Shown: piece after piece, positions 22,870-35,002 of the stretch | Position numbering within the stretch: position 1 is the stretch's first letter | Layout: every line of letters starts with the position of its first letter | Source of the DNA: Schistocerca nitens | Lineage: Eukaryota; Arthropoda; Insecta; Orthoptera; Acrididae | Length of the DNA stretch: 64,000 nucleotides | Direction: 5' to 3' | Assembly (NCBI RefSeq): GCF_023898315.1 | Contig: NC_064614.1 | Coordinates: 704,182,720-704,246,719, forward strand | Program-made: the position numbers and the translations under genes | The notes under the pieces: model-generated | Told to the model about the DNA's origin: nothing | Seen by the model: the letters and a program-made list of their open reading frames with translations, nothing else | Database searches by the model: none

Positions 22870-23585
22870 GTGGTGTCAGCCAACAAACAGTTGCTGCATG
22901 GCAACATTCTACTGTATGTCTACTCAGGTAATAGTGGTACATGCAAATCGACTGCTGTTTTCGGTGATTTCCTGGAAAAGAGAGCCATTTGCTCCTAAAC
23001 TTACATGGATCTGCATTGAAGGACTACAGGAAGTAGATGGAGTGATCGGTTGAGAGGGAGAGAGGAAGATGTTGTTGCAGGTCATTTATCAAGCATTTAA
23101 CGACTTTCTTCCGCTGTTCTTTTGGGACGCATCAGTTATGTGGTATAACCTGCGATTGACTTGTTTACAATTGTGTGTTCTGTGTGTCACGTAGACCGGA
23201 TCTCTGCCACATCTTGGACGTAAATCGAGTCTTTAGTTTCATATAGGTACAAAACGAGTTTTATCATACTTTTCATGTTCGTCCTATCCTCAATGCATGC
23301 AAGTAGATCATCGGAGAGAGGGCAAGTCATTGATAGCGCTTTAGATTTACGCAGAATGCTTTAAACTACGTCTGTCTGTATCTTCGTCATGCATAAACCA
23401 CATGTTTCTTCTTCATAACAATCTGTTATATCATCACAACACTTTCATATCTACTACACACCGATAAGGTATGTAAACGTCCTCGAGATGAGCGCATCTG
23501 GAGAGCTCTTGTGACATGGATGGGTGCCGTGAGTATGATTGGTGTGGAACAACTGTTATGGACTCAGCTTGTTCTGCTCCTTCAC
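22870..23585. other. Unassigned DNA
   Basis: About 700 bases without a recognised gene or repeat. Confidence 0.4.
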
Positions 23586-23589
23586 GAGA

Positions 23590-25175
23590 CGTGTAATGTA
23601 GGGGTTGAGCCATGCTCCAGTTCGCCTTTGTGCCATTGACAGGTTGGCGTCATGTATTGGGATTGTCATCTCTCGTTTTCTTCGTCTGTTCACTGGCGCC
23701 ACTATGTTTGCTCTTTTTCTCTGTCCGTGAGTGGCAGCAGCGGCGTTTATCGATAGCGAGTACTGTGGTACTATCTTTGGAGCGACCTCTAGTTTTCGTG
23801 TCAGGGCAGTTCGGTTGGGACGGAGGACCAGTGAGGTCCGCACAGCCCCAGGACTCGCCGAGGCAGCTGGCAATACATGCACTACCCCATGGAAGGACGT
23901 GGTCACGAGAGTGCATGATCACGCTAAGGACCGGATTCAGCTAGTTTAATTTGAATGGATCGTTAAATCCGAGTAATGAAACCGCCACCATTGTATGTGT
24001 GTCCATCCACCGAAGTGACCTCATGGTAACAAGCTGTTAGTTGGCGATTCATACTGGGACATTTGCCTTGCCTGACTTGATCCAGAGCGACCGTTGGTTG
24101 GTCGTTCAGTCGGTCGTCTCAACGGACGACGTGTATGTGGTCTTCCGACGTCTTCTGGGTTCTCTGAGTTTGTGTCACCTTGTAATTCGTCCCTGTTGCT
24201 CCACAGTGACTGGTTTTAGTACTGTTTGAGTTATTTGTAGAATTCTTTTCGAGTATCCGTGTGTATCTAGTGTGGTTTTGAATGAGCAGTTATTTTAACG
24301 CTGTCTACGTACTGGATTCGTGGAGGCAACTTGTTGTGATTACCTCGGATTATTCTTGTGTTTGAACATGTTCGCTTGTATAATTGTTATCGTTTTACGA
24401 TGTCAGGAGTGTAGTCCGCCCATCTGCCTGTCATGGGTTATTCTATCATGTTTTGGGCATCCTGTTAAGTGAGTATAACACTGGGCTGCCTGTCTCACCG
24501 CTTACGCAGCTGTAGGGACTTTCTCAGGTCGATCCTTGGAGTACTGTCTGTGGAGCACTCCCTTCTGTATGTGATCTGATTGTGTCAATTGTTTAAAAAT
24601 AATATTTGTTTAAGTTATTACTATTGCTTGTGGCCTTCGACCGACAAATAATTTGAATTCTTCTTAATAAGGCCTTCAGCCGTCAGTGTAGCTTGTGTTA
24701 CAGTCAATTTTTAATGATTGTTTTAAAAAATTATTTTGGTATTTTTTTAACATGTAATTGTCTTCCTCATTTGTAATTCAGGCCTTCAGCCATTAATTGT
24801 TGTGAAGTATTGCTCGTGGCCTTCAGCTGACAAATAATTTGCATTCTTTCTTAATAAAGCCTTAAGTTGTTACTGTAGCCTGTGTTACAGTCATTTTTTA
24901 ATCATTGTTTTAAAAATCATTTTGGTATTTTCAACATGTAGTTGTCTTCCTCACTTGTACATCAGGCCTTCAGCCGCTGATTGTTCTGAAGTATTGCTTG
25001 CGGCCTTCAGCCGACAAATAAGTTTGAAATCTTTCTTCATAAGGCCTTCAGCCGTCAGTGTAGCTTGTGTTACAGTTAACATTTTTAAAAAAAGATTGTT
25101 TTTTTAAATTATTTCCTTACATAAAGTTAATGTGTTTACTGTGCAACCAACGGTAACTGATTAGGACCCGTCCAC
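23590..25175 (+). repeat. GGCCTTCAGCCG-rich repeat, copy A (possible LTR)
   Basis: Shares an ordered series of blocks with 47090-49215: TGGCAGCAGC.GCG..TATCGATA, TATCTTTGGAGCGACC, TGGTTTTGA.TGAG, GGCTGCCTGTCTCACC, many CCTTCAGCC motifs, and an end reading GTGCAAC...GTAACTG.TTA.G.CCC.TCCACA. The end resembles an LTR border followed by a primer-binding-like segment. No element interior follows, and no ORF of its own is seen. The class is unresolved. The two copies are well diverged. Confidence 0.55.
24660..25090 (+). repeat. 186-bp tandem repeat within copy A
   Basis: GCCTTCAGCCGTCAGTGTAG-like landmarks recur at about 24671, 24857 and 25043, a period of 186 bp and ~2.3 units. Each unit contains two or three GGCCTTCAGCCG motifs separated by T-rich sequence. 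Confidence 0.75.
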
Positions 25176-25179
25176 ACCT

Positions 25180-27488
25180 TTTCCTGCTTTCCCTAAGTCC
25201 CACGTTGCTCCTGTTCGGCCGCCAAAACGTCCCACATCTGAGGGGTCTACTTGAGTAGCTGCAAACTAAATCAGCGATTATCCAAAGAATGAGAGAATGC
25301 TGTGTGATTCTCATCCATATAGGGAAAGATGGGTAATCGCAATCGTAAATTACGCACTATGATTGATGTGCTAGAAAATATGTAGATCACTGTCTGGTAT
25401 GCTTTGGTGTATATGTTAAAGAATTAACAATGAATGGACGTACTGAACAGTCATCTATCTACATTTACAATCTAATACATGGTACTCGTAAAGTAGTGTA
25501 AGGGTGATTTAGCAATAATACAAAAATTGGGGAGCATGCTGCTGCATTATTGGTCGGTGTTGAAATTATAGAAAAACTGGTAAAATTGCTAAAAGTGGTC
25601 GCACTATCATTTATGACGTTTATTACAGTACACCAACAGTATCTTTTCCATCCCATCTGTCCATTGGTACGCTGTTGATTACCACGTAACGACAGACTGA
25701 CATCGCTTGTTTGAGATGGAGAAGAGTCTTGGCAGGGGGGCAACACATTACAAGAGGGCCTAGCACCGAAACAGTGAGCAGGTACACGACTGCAGTACGA
25801 GAAATCAATCGAAATTGTGAAAGATTACTTTAAATGTGCAGCCTGTCAATTACCTTTGGATATCTGTTTGGAAATGCACCACACTGCCGCAAAACTCTTC
25901 TAGTTTCCAAATGTTGCGATGTCTTTTACTTAAAATCATCCTGTGTGTGTGTGTGTTCTGGGAGCAGCAGCATAATTCACACTGTTCATGTCCGCTTTCA
26001 GTCAGAGCCAATGGATCGAAATGAGTTAATGCAGCTTGCAACATGATGCTGATCTCAGTCATGGTGGAGAAAACAAAATGCCTGGCGATGTACAAAGGTG
26101 TGTCATACGGCACTTGGACGTGTTACAGCAGAAAAAACAATGCATCAAGCAACAAAACAGGGACCCTCTCTAGTCACTGATAGTCTATGGGATATGGTCC
26201 TCCTACAGTACAGGCAATGACACTTTACACTGGTCTGTGCAGGCGACTTCGATCACTGAGTGGATCGATACCTGTATACTTAATGGGGGTCAGCGCATAT
26301 GCTCGATGCCAGCATGCAGACTGGGACATGGTAAAATCTTATCAAGTTCTCTACTGGATAACGTTAATGGAACTTTTATAGTTTGTAGTTTTTTATTCTC
26401 TGTTGGATGGTACAAAATAACAATGATAGAGAGAATGTTTGGGTGACAGACATGAAAGCACCCTGACGGATCCAGATCTCCTTCGGGCTGCAGTACCTAT
26501 ATGTAGTTTAGAGATGAACCACAACGTGGTAGCAAAATCGTCATCCTTCTTCCAGTTCCCAAGCTGTATTTTTCTTCTACTACCTCACGTTGCACAAGAA
26601 AGCTTTGTTGGCGTTGGCCTTACACATCGTACACTGTCGGCGGAGCTACAACATCTTCCCATTTTCACCGAATAGGAAAAACGAGGTCCTGTTGCATTAA
26701 CTCATCTCACCCTGTTTCCACGTGGAATGCAGAAGGTGGCAGATACAGCGAGCGCTCTACGACTTCTGCTCAGTTCCGACTTAAAATGGAATGGTCACAT
26801 ACACAGAGCAGCAGGGAGGTAGGGCCGTGACTGAGCAACTGTTACAAGATGCATAGGGATTGCCTAGAAAACCACAGTGGAGTTTTACTGTAGCAGATGG
26901 GTTCGAAAAAGGTGACTCGTTTTCGAGATATGAGAGTGGCACAAATATGGTTGACTAGTTGCTGTAATCAATAAAAGACATCTCCATAGGATTCAATGTA
27001 GGTATGTTCTTGAATGGAGAAACTTGATTTCAAATCACAGACAGCATTTCTACCAGAAAGCGTAACGCTATCAGCGACTCTTGTGTGTGCCTGTAGATCC
27101 AAGAACACTTTTTAAGCAGGGAGACTGTAACATAGTTGTTGTGATCGTGTTTTTAATAGCGTGGTCCTTACGCGAAATGTATGTTGCTGGCGATAGAATC
27201 CTTCTCTGGTCAATTTCAAATGTCGGTTCTCAATAGTGTTCCTCAAAAAGAACATCGTCTCCCCTTCGGGGATTTCCATTTCAACTACCTGGTGAGTCTA
27301 ATCCGATTACTGAAAAAGAAAAATTTTGCGCCATGCGAAGTGACTCTCATGATCGACGTAATTCATAGGCCTATCAATTTGATATCAGCGACATGCCACC
27401 TGGTGGGTGGAGGTGATGGCTAGGGCACCATGGAAATGACTTGGCGTTTTTTTCTTTGGGATGATATCTTTTAATAATATTTGAATCT
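25180..27488. other. Unassigned DNA with a short (TG)n
   Basis: About 2.3 kb. It holds a short TGTGTGTG run near 25945 and several 60-95 codon frames that match no family I know. No exon with good splice borders stands out. Confidence 0.35.
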
Positions 27489-27501
27489 CTCCCCTACACA
27501 G

Positions 27502-27702
27502 CCGGCCGGAGTGGCCGTGCGGTTCTAGGCGCTACAGTCTGGAACCGAGCGACCGCTACGGTCGCAGGTTCGAATCCTGCCTCGGGCATGGATGTGTGTG
27601 ATGTCCTTAGGTTAGTTAGGTTTAATTAGTTCTAAGTTCTAGGCGACTGATGACCTCAGACGTTAAGTCGCATAGTGCTCAAAGCCATTTGAAACATTTT
27701 TC
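27502..27702 (+). repeat. SINE-A, full-length with perfect target duplication
   Basis: tRNA-like head (CCGGCCGGAGTGGCCGTGC), box B GGTTCGAATCC and the standard body and tail. A 13-bp duplication CTCCCCTACACAG at 27489-27501 and 27703-27715 marks a LINE-type insertion. Confidence 0.95.
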
Positions 27703-27715
27703 CTCCCCTACACAG

Positions 27716-29900
27716 GGAGAGACTACCATCGTAATAAAATCAGATATATTAACGAATTTATAAAGTGATATGTAGTATAAACCTGATATTTACAACTTCT
27801 CTGTGCTGTTACTTTATGTGAGAGTCTCAAAGTGAGGAGACATCCTGCAACAATGGTAGATCTTAGCACTCCATCATGAGCCAAAAATGAGTTTAATACT
27901 CTAGTCCTGTGATGCAGCAGGACATGACAGATAAGAAAAGATATTTTTCTACCTGATGGGAGAATACATAGAGGGTCTACAGCCTATGCCATAGAACTGT
28001 ACAGGATTTTCACAACAAGCAACGATACTTTAACGATGTGAAAACGCGCGTATGGTCAGATTTCTTCCATCTTCGAAAATAACTAGTATAAAAGGGAGAA
28101 ATCTGCATTTCGCAGAGAATTTCGAGTTGTATGACCAACAACATCGCTGCCTCCGATTGGGTAAAGTAGATTTTTTTTAAACTAGTGTGCCTTTGTCAGG
28201 TTGGTATTGTTTAGAACCACTGTATACTTCCAAGCTGTACCTGCTTGTTTCACAGTGCACCACGGCTGGCTGCAGCGGCGTTCCCGAGGAGTCGGGGACC
28301 GGAAGTAACGGACTAACTCAGCCTGGGCCGGGTACAAGGAATGCGCCGACCTGTCTGATCTTGCCCACTGCAGCAAGGGCTGGCGACGTGACCAGTGTGC
28401 TGCGTTATCACGACAGAGAGATATATGTGTGTGTGTTGCATGAGAAAAGACTCAAAAAGATGGACGTTTGTGCAGGACGTATTGATAACACCTGAAACTC
28501 CACCACTCCTATCATCCCCGCATGCCCTCCATGGCTTGGGGTGGTGCATTCTGGTATACATACACGTCCACAACTGTGGCTGCAGCCATAGCTGTACTTT
28601 CCTCCAGTCCCTGAACGTTGGCGCTGATGATGTACAAGAAAACGGGCATACTGTGTGTGGACATCTGGGAGGTTAGTGCATGGGATGTGTGAGTGTTTCA
28701 GCGATCTCTGACATCCACCCACGGCAGCTGCTGCTACAGATTGGGTCGTAGTTTAAGTGTGACATGTTTAGCGATTCTCAATACGTAGCAGTGGACTCTG
28801 CCTTGCAGTGGTGTTTGCTGTTGTCTCTATCCTGTCAGGCAGTAGAGCTATCCTTCTTGCAAGTGTAGCGGAGAGAATCAATTTAGAAAGTCTATAGTAC
28901 TTTTAAAAACTCAGTCACGATATCAAATTTCTGATTGATCAATTTATTGTTTCCGATAGTTGTACTGCGTGCACACATGCGTTCAGTACGGGTAGGTATG
29001 GTCAGCACGGGATTGGATCTCTCTCTCCCAGCCGGCGAGTATGGGGCTACCCTCCAGTCAGCGGACAGCACCCTTCATGATTGCGAGTTTGTGTGATCAT
29101 CAGGATTTCTTTTTTCACCAGAAATGTTTAGTGGAAACGTCACGGTAGAGGAGGGTGTTTATGCTCTCAAACGTCGGTGCATACGAGGCCTCGGATATAT
29201 TTAGTGCTATAATCTATTTGTGACGGAAATTTCATTGTTTGATTTGGATAATATTTGTGTGTGACACTCAAACGTTGAAAATATGTTTTATTATGAAAAA
29301 GGATCTTAGTAAGATGGAAGTGAGTGTTTTAAGCAATCTATTTTACTCCTCTAAATTGTTAATTAATTTGACAGCTTAGTGCAAATGGTTTATTTCACTC
29401 TATTTTTAATGTCGAAATTGCGTCAGCTTTCCCTTTGTCTCCAGCATTAGCCAATAGGAATACAATATTATGAGGAGAGCTGAAAACCTCCACCTTCGTG
29501 TTTGGAGACGTTGGTTCATACAGGCAAGCAAGGAGTGATCTCTTGAGAGAGACAGAGACAGGAAGCGAGTCTGGAATTTTCTGATCAACAGAATGCCGCC
29601 ACTTGATACTTTGTTTGGGGGCCTGCGAAATCAAAGGAGACAAATATCCGGTCCTTGATTGGTGGCATTTAGGAACGTGATCTGTAATAAGGACATTGGT
29701 CTGTTTTGACCTTTGTGGTGGCGCCCTGACGATAGACACACGCATGGGAGATCCCCAGATAGTGGCTTCTATACTGCACTTCATTCCATTTTTTTGATGA
29801 CTACAGTTATTATGTCATGGGGACCAAGCCTGGGAGAGTTGCAGTCATGATGTCTACCCAAGTGGGCGAACCCTGTCTCCCACAGACTGATTACATAAAT
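27716..29900. other. Unassigned DNA
   Basis: About 2.2 kb with no recognised element. A 129-codon minus frame (29395-29784) has no motif I can identify and could be chance or an unknown repeat. Confidence 0.35.
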
Positions 29901-29929
29901 AATATGTATCAATATATTATTATTGACTT

Positions 29930-30885
29930 TGATTTGAATCCAGTGTCGTGAGATCCTTCCTCTCCAGCACAGAATGAGTCTTTTTCCTACCAGTTTTTTA
30001 TGGGATGGGTGGGGAGGGATGAGCGAGGGGGATATCCTCTGGTCTTTGCACTGAGCGCTAGCTCAGTCGATCCCTGCATGTCAAGGTCAGTGCACACATG
30101 AAAACTTTCCAATAAGATGACACCTCCAATCTGCAATAGTGTAAGTATGTAATTAGGACAAGTAGTTACTGAACTTGAGCTTTTCCCACCAAATCAAAGT
30201 GAGATCAAGCCCTTGCGAAATGAATTTCGTAAATAAACAGTATATTCTATGCTATAAAATTGAATTTCCTGTCGTGAGATTTTTCCTATGCAGCAGAGAC
30301 GGCTGCTCAGAGCCCATGGCGGAATCCATTCACACTGAGGCATTTGCCTTGAAAGGAGTTCTCGCATGCATCAGTATTTCACAGGTGTTTACTGGATAAA
30401 TGCTGCTTTGCTTGCAGTTCAGTCCAACCATGACTGACAGTGTGCGCAGGCCCAGGTGTAGGATGCTACAGGAGGAGAAAGAGGGAGAGCAGATGTTTCA
30501 ACAGGAATTCTTTCATCCGGAGATTGGCGTGGCTTCCAGTCTGTCAGTAACGGGGCATGTGGTGTCACCACTGACAGACGTGTCGCTTCTCAGAGCCCCC
30601 GGTGCACCCCAACTCTGAAAGATTTTTAACAGTGTAATTGTGTGTGATGACTGTTTCATGACAGTATTCCTTGTGCAATTGGAATAAAAAGAAAAGTGAT
30701 TGATTTAATTACTTCATTTCAATGTATTCTACGAAAGACATGCACTTTCCCAAACAGCAAATAATGATGAGCAAGATAGATCCAATCCTTGTAAACTTTA
30801 TTTTTTGTAAATAAACAATATACCTTCTGCTATGTAACTGAATTTCCTGTTGTGAGATCCTTCCTCTTCAGTAAAGAGCCGCCAA
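29930..30885 (+). repeat. Three diverged direct repeats (~50-75 bp)
   Basis: GTAAATAAACA.TATA, then TTGAATTTCCTGT and TGTGAGATCCTTCCT, recur at about 30225-30300 and 30805-30885. A shorter version lies at about 29930-29985. The intervening segments are purine-rich but differ. Confidence 0.6.
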
Positions 30886-31041
30886 TTTCCAGGTAGGGAA
30901 GAGGCAAAGGGGAGGGGAGGATTGAGGGTTTATCAGAGGGGGTGAGTTTAATTAATGATTAATTAAGTAGTCAATCAAACTGATAGAGTGAGTGGGGAAT
31001 ATTGGAATAACTCAGGTCTGAAAGTATACTTGTATCAGTGA

Positions 31042-31128
31042 GGAGGAGGGGGGAGAGGTGGAGGTTTCCTGAGAGGATTGGGGGAGGAGGGGAAGGGAGA
31101 GTCGGGGGGGGGGGGCTTCTCAGGGGGA
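31042..31128 (+). repeat. G-rich tract
   Basis: Repeated runs of three or more G, ending in a run of about 13 G near 31105-31118. Such a tract can form quadruplex DNA and often causes sequencing errors. Confidence 0.8.
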
Positions 31129-31470
31129 CCCACATGCTGGCTGGGGAAAACACATGAAATAATCAGATGGATTAGGTAATTAATTGATCAAATTAACTAA
31201 TTTGCATAATCATTTTGATATAAATTTCATATAAATTGATCTCATTCCCACTTTGTCCCACTACTATGATTGTACTAGTTAGTCTACTGGTAGCCCTCGG
31301 GAACTCACAGGTGATTCCTTCTGCTGATTTCATGCAGGTTTTTGCAACCACCCTCCATTACACTCGATGATCCCAATCAGAGGACTTTCTAGTCTTGGGG
31401 TTAATCTGTGGTTGTTTCTTCACATTTGCACTTAACAGTATCATCACTGATAGTCGAATTGGGCAGCTTT

Positions 31471-31673
31471 GGCCGGCCGTGGTGGCCAAGCGGTTAAAGG
31501 CGCTACAGTCTGGAACCGCGCGATTGCTGCGGTCGCAGGTTCGAATCCTGCCTCGGGCACGGATGTGTGTGATGTCCTTAGGTTAGTTAGGTTTAAGTAG
31601 TTCTAAGTTCTAGGGGACTGATGACCTTAGAAGTTAAGTCCCATAGTGCTCAGAGCCATTTGAACCATTTTTT
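31471..31673 (+). repeat. SINE-A, full-length with perfect target duplication
   Basis: Standard SINE-A head, box B and tail. The 15-bp duplication GAATTGGGCAGCTTT lies at 31456-31470 and 31674-31688. Confidence 0.95.
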
Positions 31674-31949
31674 GAATTGGGCAGCTTTATTAATGATGAA
31701 ATATCTGTAATGAACCTGTTACTCAAGTGGCCTCCAGTGATTAGTCCAGGTTCGAAGTCACTGAGCTGCTCTGACCATCCCCATTTTGCTGTTACAGCTT
31801 TACTACTGACAATGCAACACAACCTGCTCCTTTTTATACTGGAAGGTCCACCTCTCATAACATCTAGTGGTCAATTACACATTACATGGGGGTGTCCAGA
31901 CACTTTTATCAGTTAATGTTGTGATATTCTACTAGCTTCCCTATTAAAT

Positions 31950-33260
31950 TTCTCAAAGATACCCATTCGTATTCAATTAAATTCAATTCGCCTGTTTCAC
32001 TCCAATGTTACTTAATGCTCACTCTGGAACTCTCAACAAACTCTGGTTGCTTCAGTTTCTCCAAACCTCATCAACTTCATTTCCTACCTTTCTGTAATTT
32101 CTTCAGTTTAAATCATATGTTCAGAACAATAAATTATGGTTAGAGCCCACATTTGTCCCTAGAAACGTCATACAGTTTAAAACCGGGTTTCAAAACCTGT
32201 CCCTTACCATTACATAATGAGTCTGAATGCTTGTAGTGTTCCCAGGTCTCTTTCACTAACACAGGCTTCTTCCACAATTCTTAAAACAAGTGTTAGTGAT
32301 GATTAAATTATGCTGTGTGTAAAATTCTGCAAGGCGGCTTTCTCTTCCATTCCTTTCATCTAAGCCATATTCTCATACTATTTTCCCTGCGCCTCCTATT
32401 CCTTCTATCGAATTTCAGATCCCAACTAGAATTACAATTTTCCTCTCCTTTTGCTATCTGAATAATATCTTTTATCTCATCATACATCACTGCAATATGT
32501 TAATCATCTGCAGAGATAATTGTCACATAAATTTTAATTACTGAGGTAGGTGTTGCCTTCGTGTCTGTCTTGGCTATGAAAGTGAGTTCACTTTGCTGTT
32601 CATAGTAGCATACCTCGATTTCTGTTTTCTTATTCATTACGAGGCCTTCTCCTGCATTAACTCTGTTTGATCTTACATGGATAATCCTGTACTGACCTAA
32701 CCGGAAGTCCTGTTCATCCTGTCCCATACTTCACTAATTCCCACTGTATCTAACTCCAACTTGTCTATTTCGCTTTTTAAATTCTCTAACATGCGTGCCT
32801 GATTAAAGGCTTTAGCATTCCATGCTCCGACCATAGAATGCCTTTTTTCGTTCTCCTCATGACGAAACCTTCCTCAGTAGCCGCCTCTCGGAGAATGAAA
32901 TGGAGGACTATTTTCTATCCGGGATATTTTACCGAAAAGGAGAGCATTATCATTAAGCTGTGCAGTAGAGCTGCATGCACTAGGGAAAAAGAATGGCTGT
33001 AGTTTGCTTACACCTTTTCGCAGTGCCAGCGCGGCAAGGCCATGTTGGCTAATGTTACGAGGCCAGATCAATCAGTCGCCCAGACTGTTGCCCTTGCATT
33101 TACTGAAAAGGCTGCTGCCCCTCTTCAACAGCCACAGGTTAGTCTGTCCTCTCCACGGATACCGCTCCACTGTGGTTGCACCTATGTTGGGGCTGTCTGT
33201 GTCATTGTGACATACAGGCCACCCCATGTCAGCCAACTCCATGGTTCATTGGGTTTATGA
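31950..33260 (-). mobile_element. LINE remnant, leader and endonuclease region
   Basis: The minus strand reads as the 5' part of an arthropod LINE: a non-coding leader (about 32.88-33.26 kb), then WNAKAFNQARMLENLKSEID and LELDTVGISEVWD near 32.7-32.85 kb, which are the start of an EEP endonuclease. Decayed downstream endonuclease sequence runs to ~31.95 kb. Many stops are present. It is probably the same clade as the RT fragment at 21.6 kb. Confidence 0.65.
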
Positions 33261-33840
33261 GTTTTAGTTTATTACGCGTAACTTCAAGTATCATTTCAAA
33301 CATAAAATGGAGCAATCCTGGGAAGCTAAAGACCACAAGATAAGTTTATCCACAGGAGTTGTGGATTGGGCTTTTTACATAATTAGTGGTGGCTTATATT
33401 AATGAAATTTCAAAAAATAATAGGTAGATCTCAGTACATTGATGATCTCGGCAAATTATTTGACAAGGTCATTACTCTGAAAAAGGGGTAAGTCATAATC
33501 AAACTATAGAATACTCGCAGGAATCACGTGAAATGTGTACACATAGCTGAAAAAGGAAAAGGTTGATTTGTACCATTTGTTTCCAAGATGAATATTTACT
33601 TTCTTCAAAGAAATTTGGATAAATGTAACTACAAATTGTATGTCAAGCATACATCTCTCAATACATATGCTCATGCATAGATTCTAGTACCCAATGGAAG
33701 ATGTGTAAACATATTTATTTCGTTTGTATTCACAAAATAAACAAATTCAGTGAGCTCGATAACTTTTCGTTCTATTAGTGAGGACATCTATAAAGATATA
33801 TTAACCATGCGTGAACAAAGGGAACAGTAAGTGAGAAAGA
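33260..33840. other. AT-rich DNA, nothing recognised
   Basis: No coding region or repeat boundary is visible. Confidence 0.4.
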
Positions 33841-33845
33841 AATTA

Positions 33846-34370
33846 TACGAGGGTTGGAACTTTAATAGTGACAACTATTTATTTATAGCTCGTACAAAAT
33901 AGATATGTGTATCAAAGTTTTACTGACCTTCAAAGTAATCACCAGCGTTGTGTATAACCCGTTGCCAGCGATGTGGAAGTCGTAGGATAGTCTTAGCAAT
34001 GCCAGTTGTGTTGGCAGTTTGAGCGGCGCGTTGTATTGCCCTAAGAATTTATAGCAGTTCTGAAGCGAATGCCGTGAAGTGTTTCCTTCAGTTTAGAAAT
34101 CGAGTTGTGTTGGCAGTTTGAGCGGCGCGTTGTATTGCCCTAAGAATTTGTAGCAGTTCTGAAGCGAATGCCGTGAAGTGTTTCCTTCAGTTTAGAAATC
34201 GAGTTGAACTCACGAGGGCTTAAGTCAGAGGCGTGCAGTTGCTGGCATAGCACTTAGCAGCCCCATCAGTCAAACAAATCAGTAACAGCTTGCATTGTAC
34301 GTGCTTGAGCATTGTCCTGCAAAATGATGGTCAGGTCATGCAGAAAGTGTCATCACTTCTGTCTTTAAGC
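33846..34370 (-). mobile_element. mariner-like fragment, one end plus catalytic-domain remnant
   Basis: Starts ACGAGGGTTGGAACTTTAAT, a mariner-type terminus. On the minus strand it reads remnants of the transposase C-terminal half, such as the ILQDNAQA-like second Asp region near 34.31-34.33 kb. The other end and the N-terminal half are absent. A 99-bp tandem duplication lies inside. Confidence 0.6.
34005..34202 (+). repeat. 99-bp tandem duplication
   Basis: Two units, 34005-34103 and 34104-34202, differ at one base (TTATAGC versus TTGTAGC). It lies inside the mariner fragment. Confidence 0.95.
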
Positions 34371-34517
34371 TGGTCGTAGGTTGTGTTTCAAAAATGAGAG
34401 CATAGAGACAGGTTTGAAATTTCTCTGTGTAAAACTATATGATATTTATGTATACTGGAAGGGGATTTGTTACAAATTCACTTTTGTAAGAATTTTTTCT
34501 GTAACATAGGATAAATT

Positions 34518-34810
34518 TGGTCTTTTGTACAATTTGTTAGTTTGGTGCAGTAGGTTACAGTTTTTGGGCAGTTTGTTTCAGTTTTGGGGCAATTTGTTAC
34601 AATTCTTGCTGAACTACAGTAATTTGTCACAATTTTCAGGCAATTTGTCACAGTTTTGGGGGCAATTTGCTCCAGTTTCGAGGTAAGTTGTCACAGGTCA
34701 GAGGCAGGTTGCTATAGTTTTTGAGCAATTTGTTACCATTTTGGGGTAATTTCTTATAGTTTTTCAGTTATTTGTTAAGGTTTCAGATGCAATTAGTCAC
34801 AATTTTGATT
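34518..34810 (+). repeat. Degenerate minisatellite, GCAATTTGTTACAGTTTT units
   Basis: About ten imperfect units of ~27-30 bp share (G)GCAATTTGTyACAgTTTTgG. The units are diverged, so the array is old. Confidence 0.8.
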
Positions 34811-35002
34811 TAGCATGCAGATGTATGGGGTGACGTATTATGTAATCTCCACTGTTCAGTGCAGGAATTGTTCAGTTTCCATGTCATATTTCTGCTTCAT
34901 ATTAAAAGTGTAAACTTCGTCCCAAAAACATTATAGTAGCCTTCACAAAATCTAACACCGTACAACCATGAATAGCTCTAAGTTTTACGACTGTCACAAA
35001 AA

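Larger units (their letters stand above)
21613..22870 (-). mobile_element. LINE RT fragment with tandem duplication
   Basis: Minus-strand RT text includes VDEIPPEFLRSLREPAMLKL, VIIPFPKKAGANRCKYYRSV and SLISHGCKILTQIIYRRIEK, the fingers to early palm of an arthropod LINE. Upstream parts to 22.87 kb continue in broken frames. The first 391 bp are present twice in tandem. No FADD box is included. Confidence 0.8.

Noticed and set aside
24660-25090. CRISPR-like array from regularly spaced short motifs
   Set aside because: Repeats are imperfect, the spacers are themselves similar, and the genome is eukaryotic. It is a tandem repeat inside a dispersed element.
27540-27590. tRNA-like boxes in SINE-A copies as functional tRNAs
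   Set aside because: The same tRNA-like head is fused to the same non-tRNA body in every copy and bounded by target duplications, so these are SINEs.
29395-29784. 129-codon minus-strand frame
   Set aside because: No recognisable motif, no splice or promoter context. Kept only as unassigned DNA.
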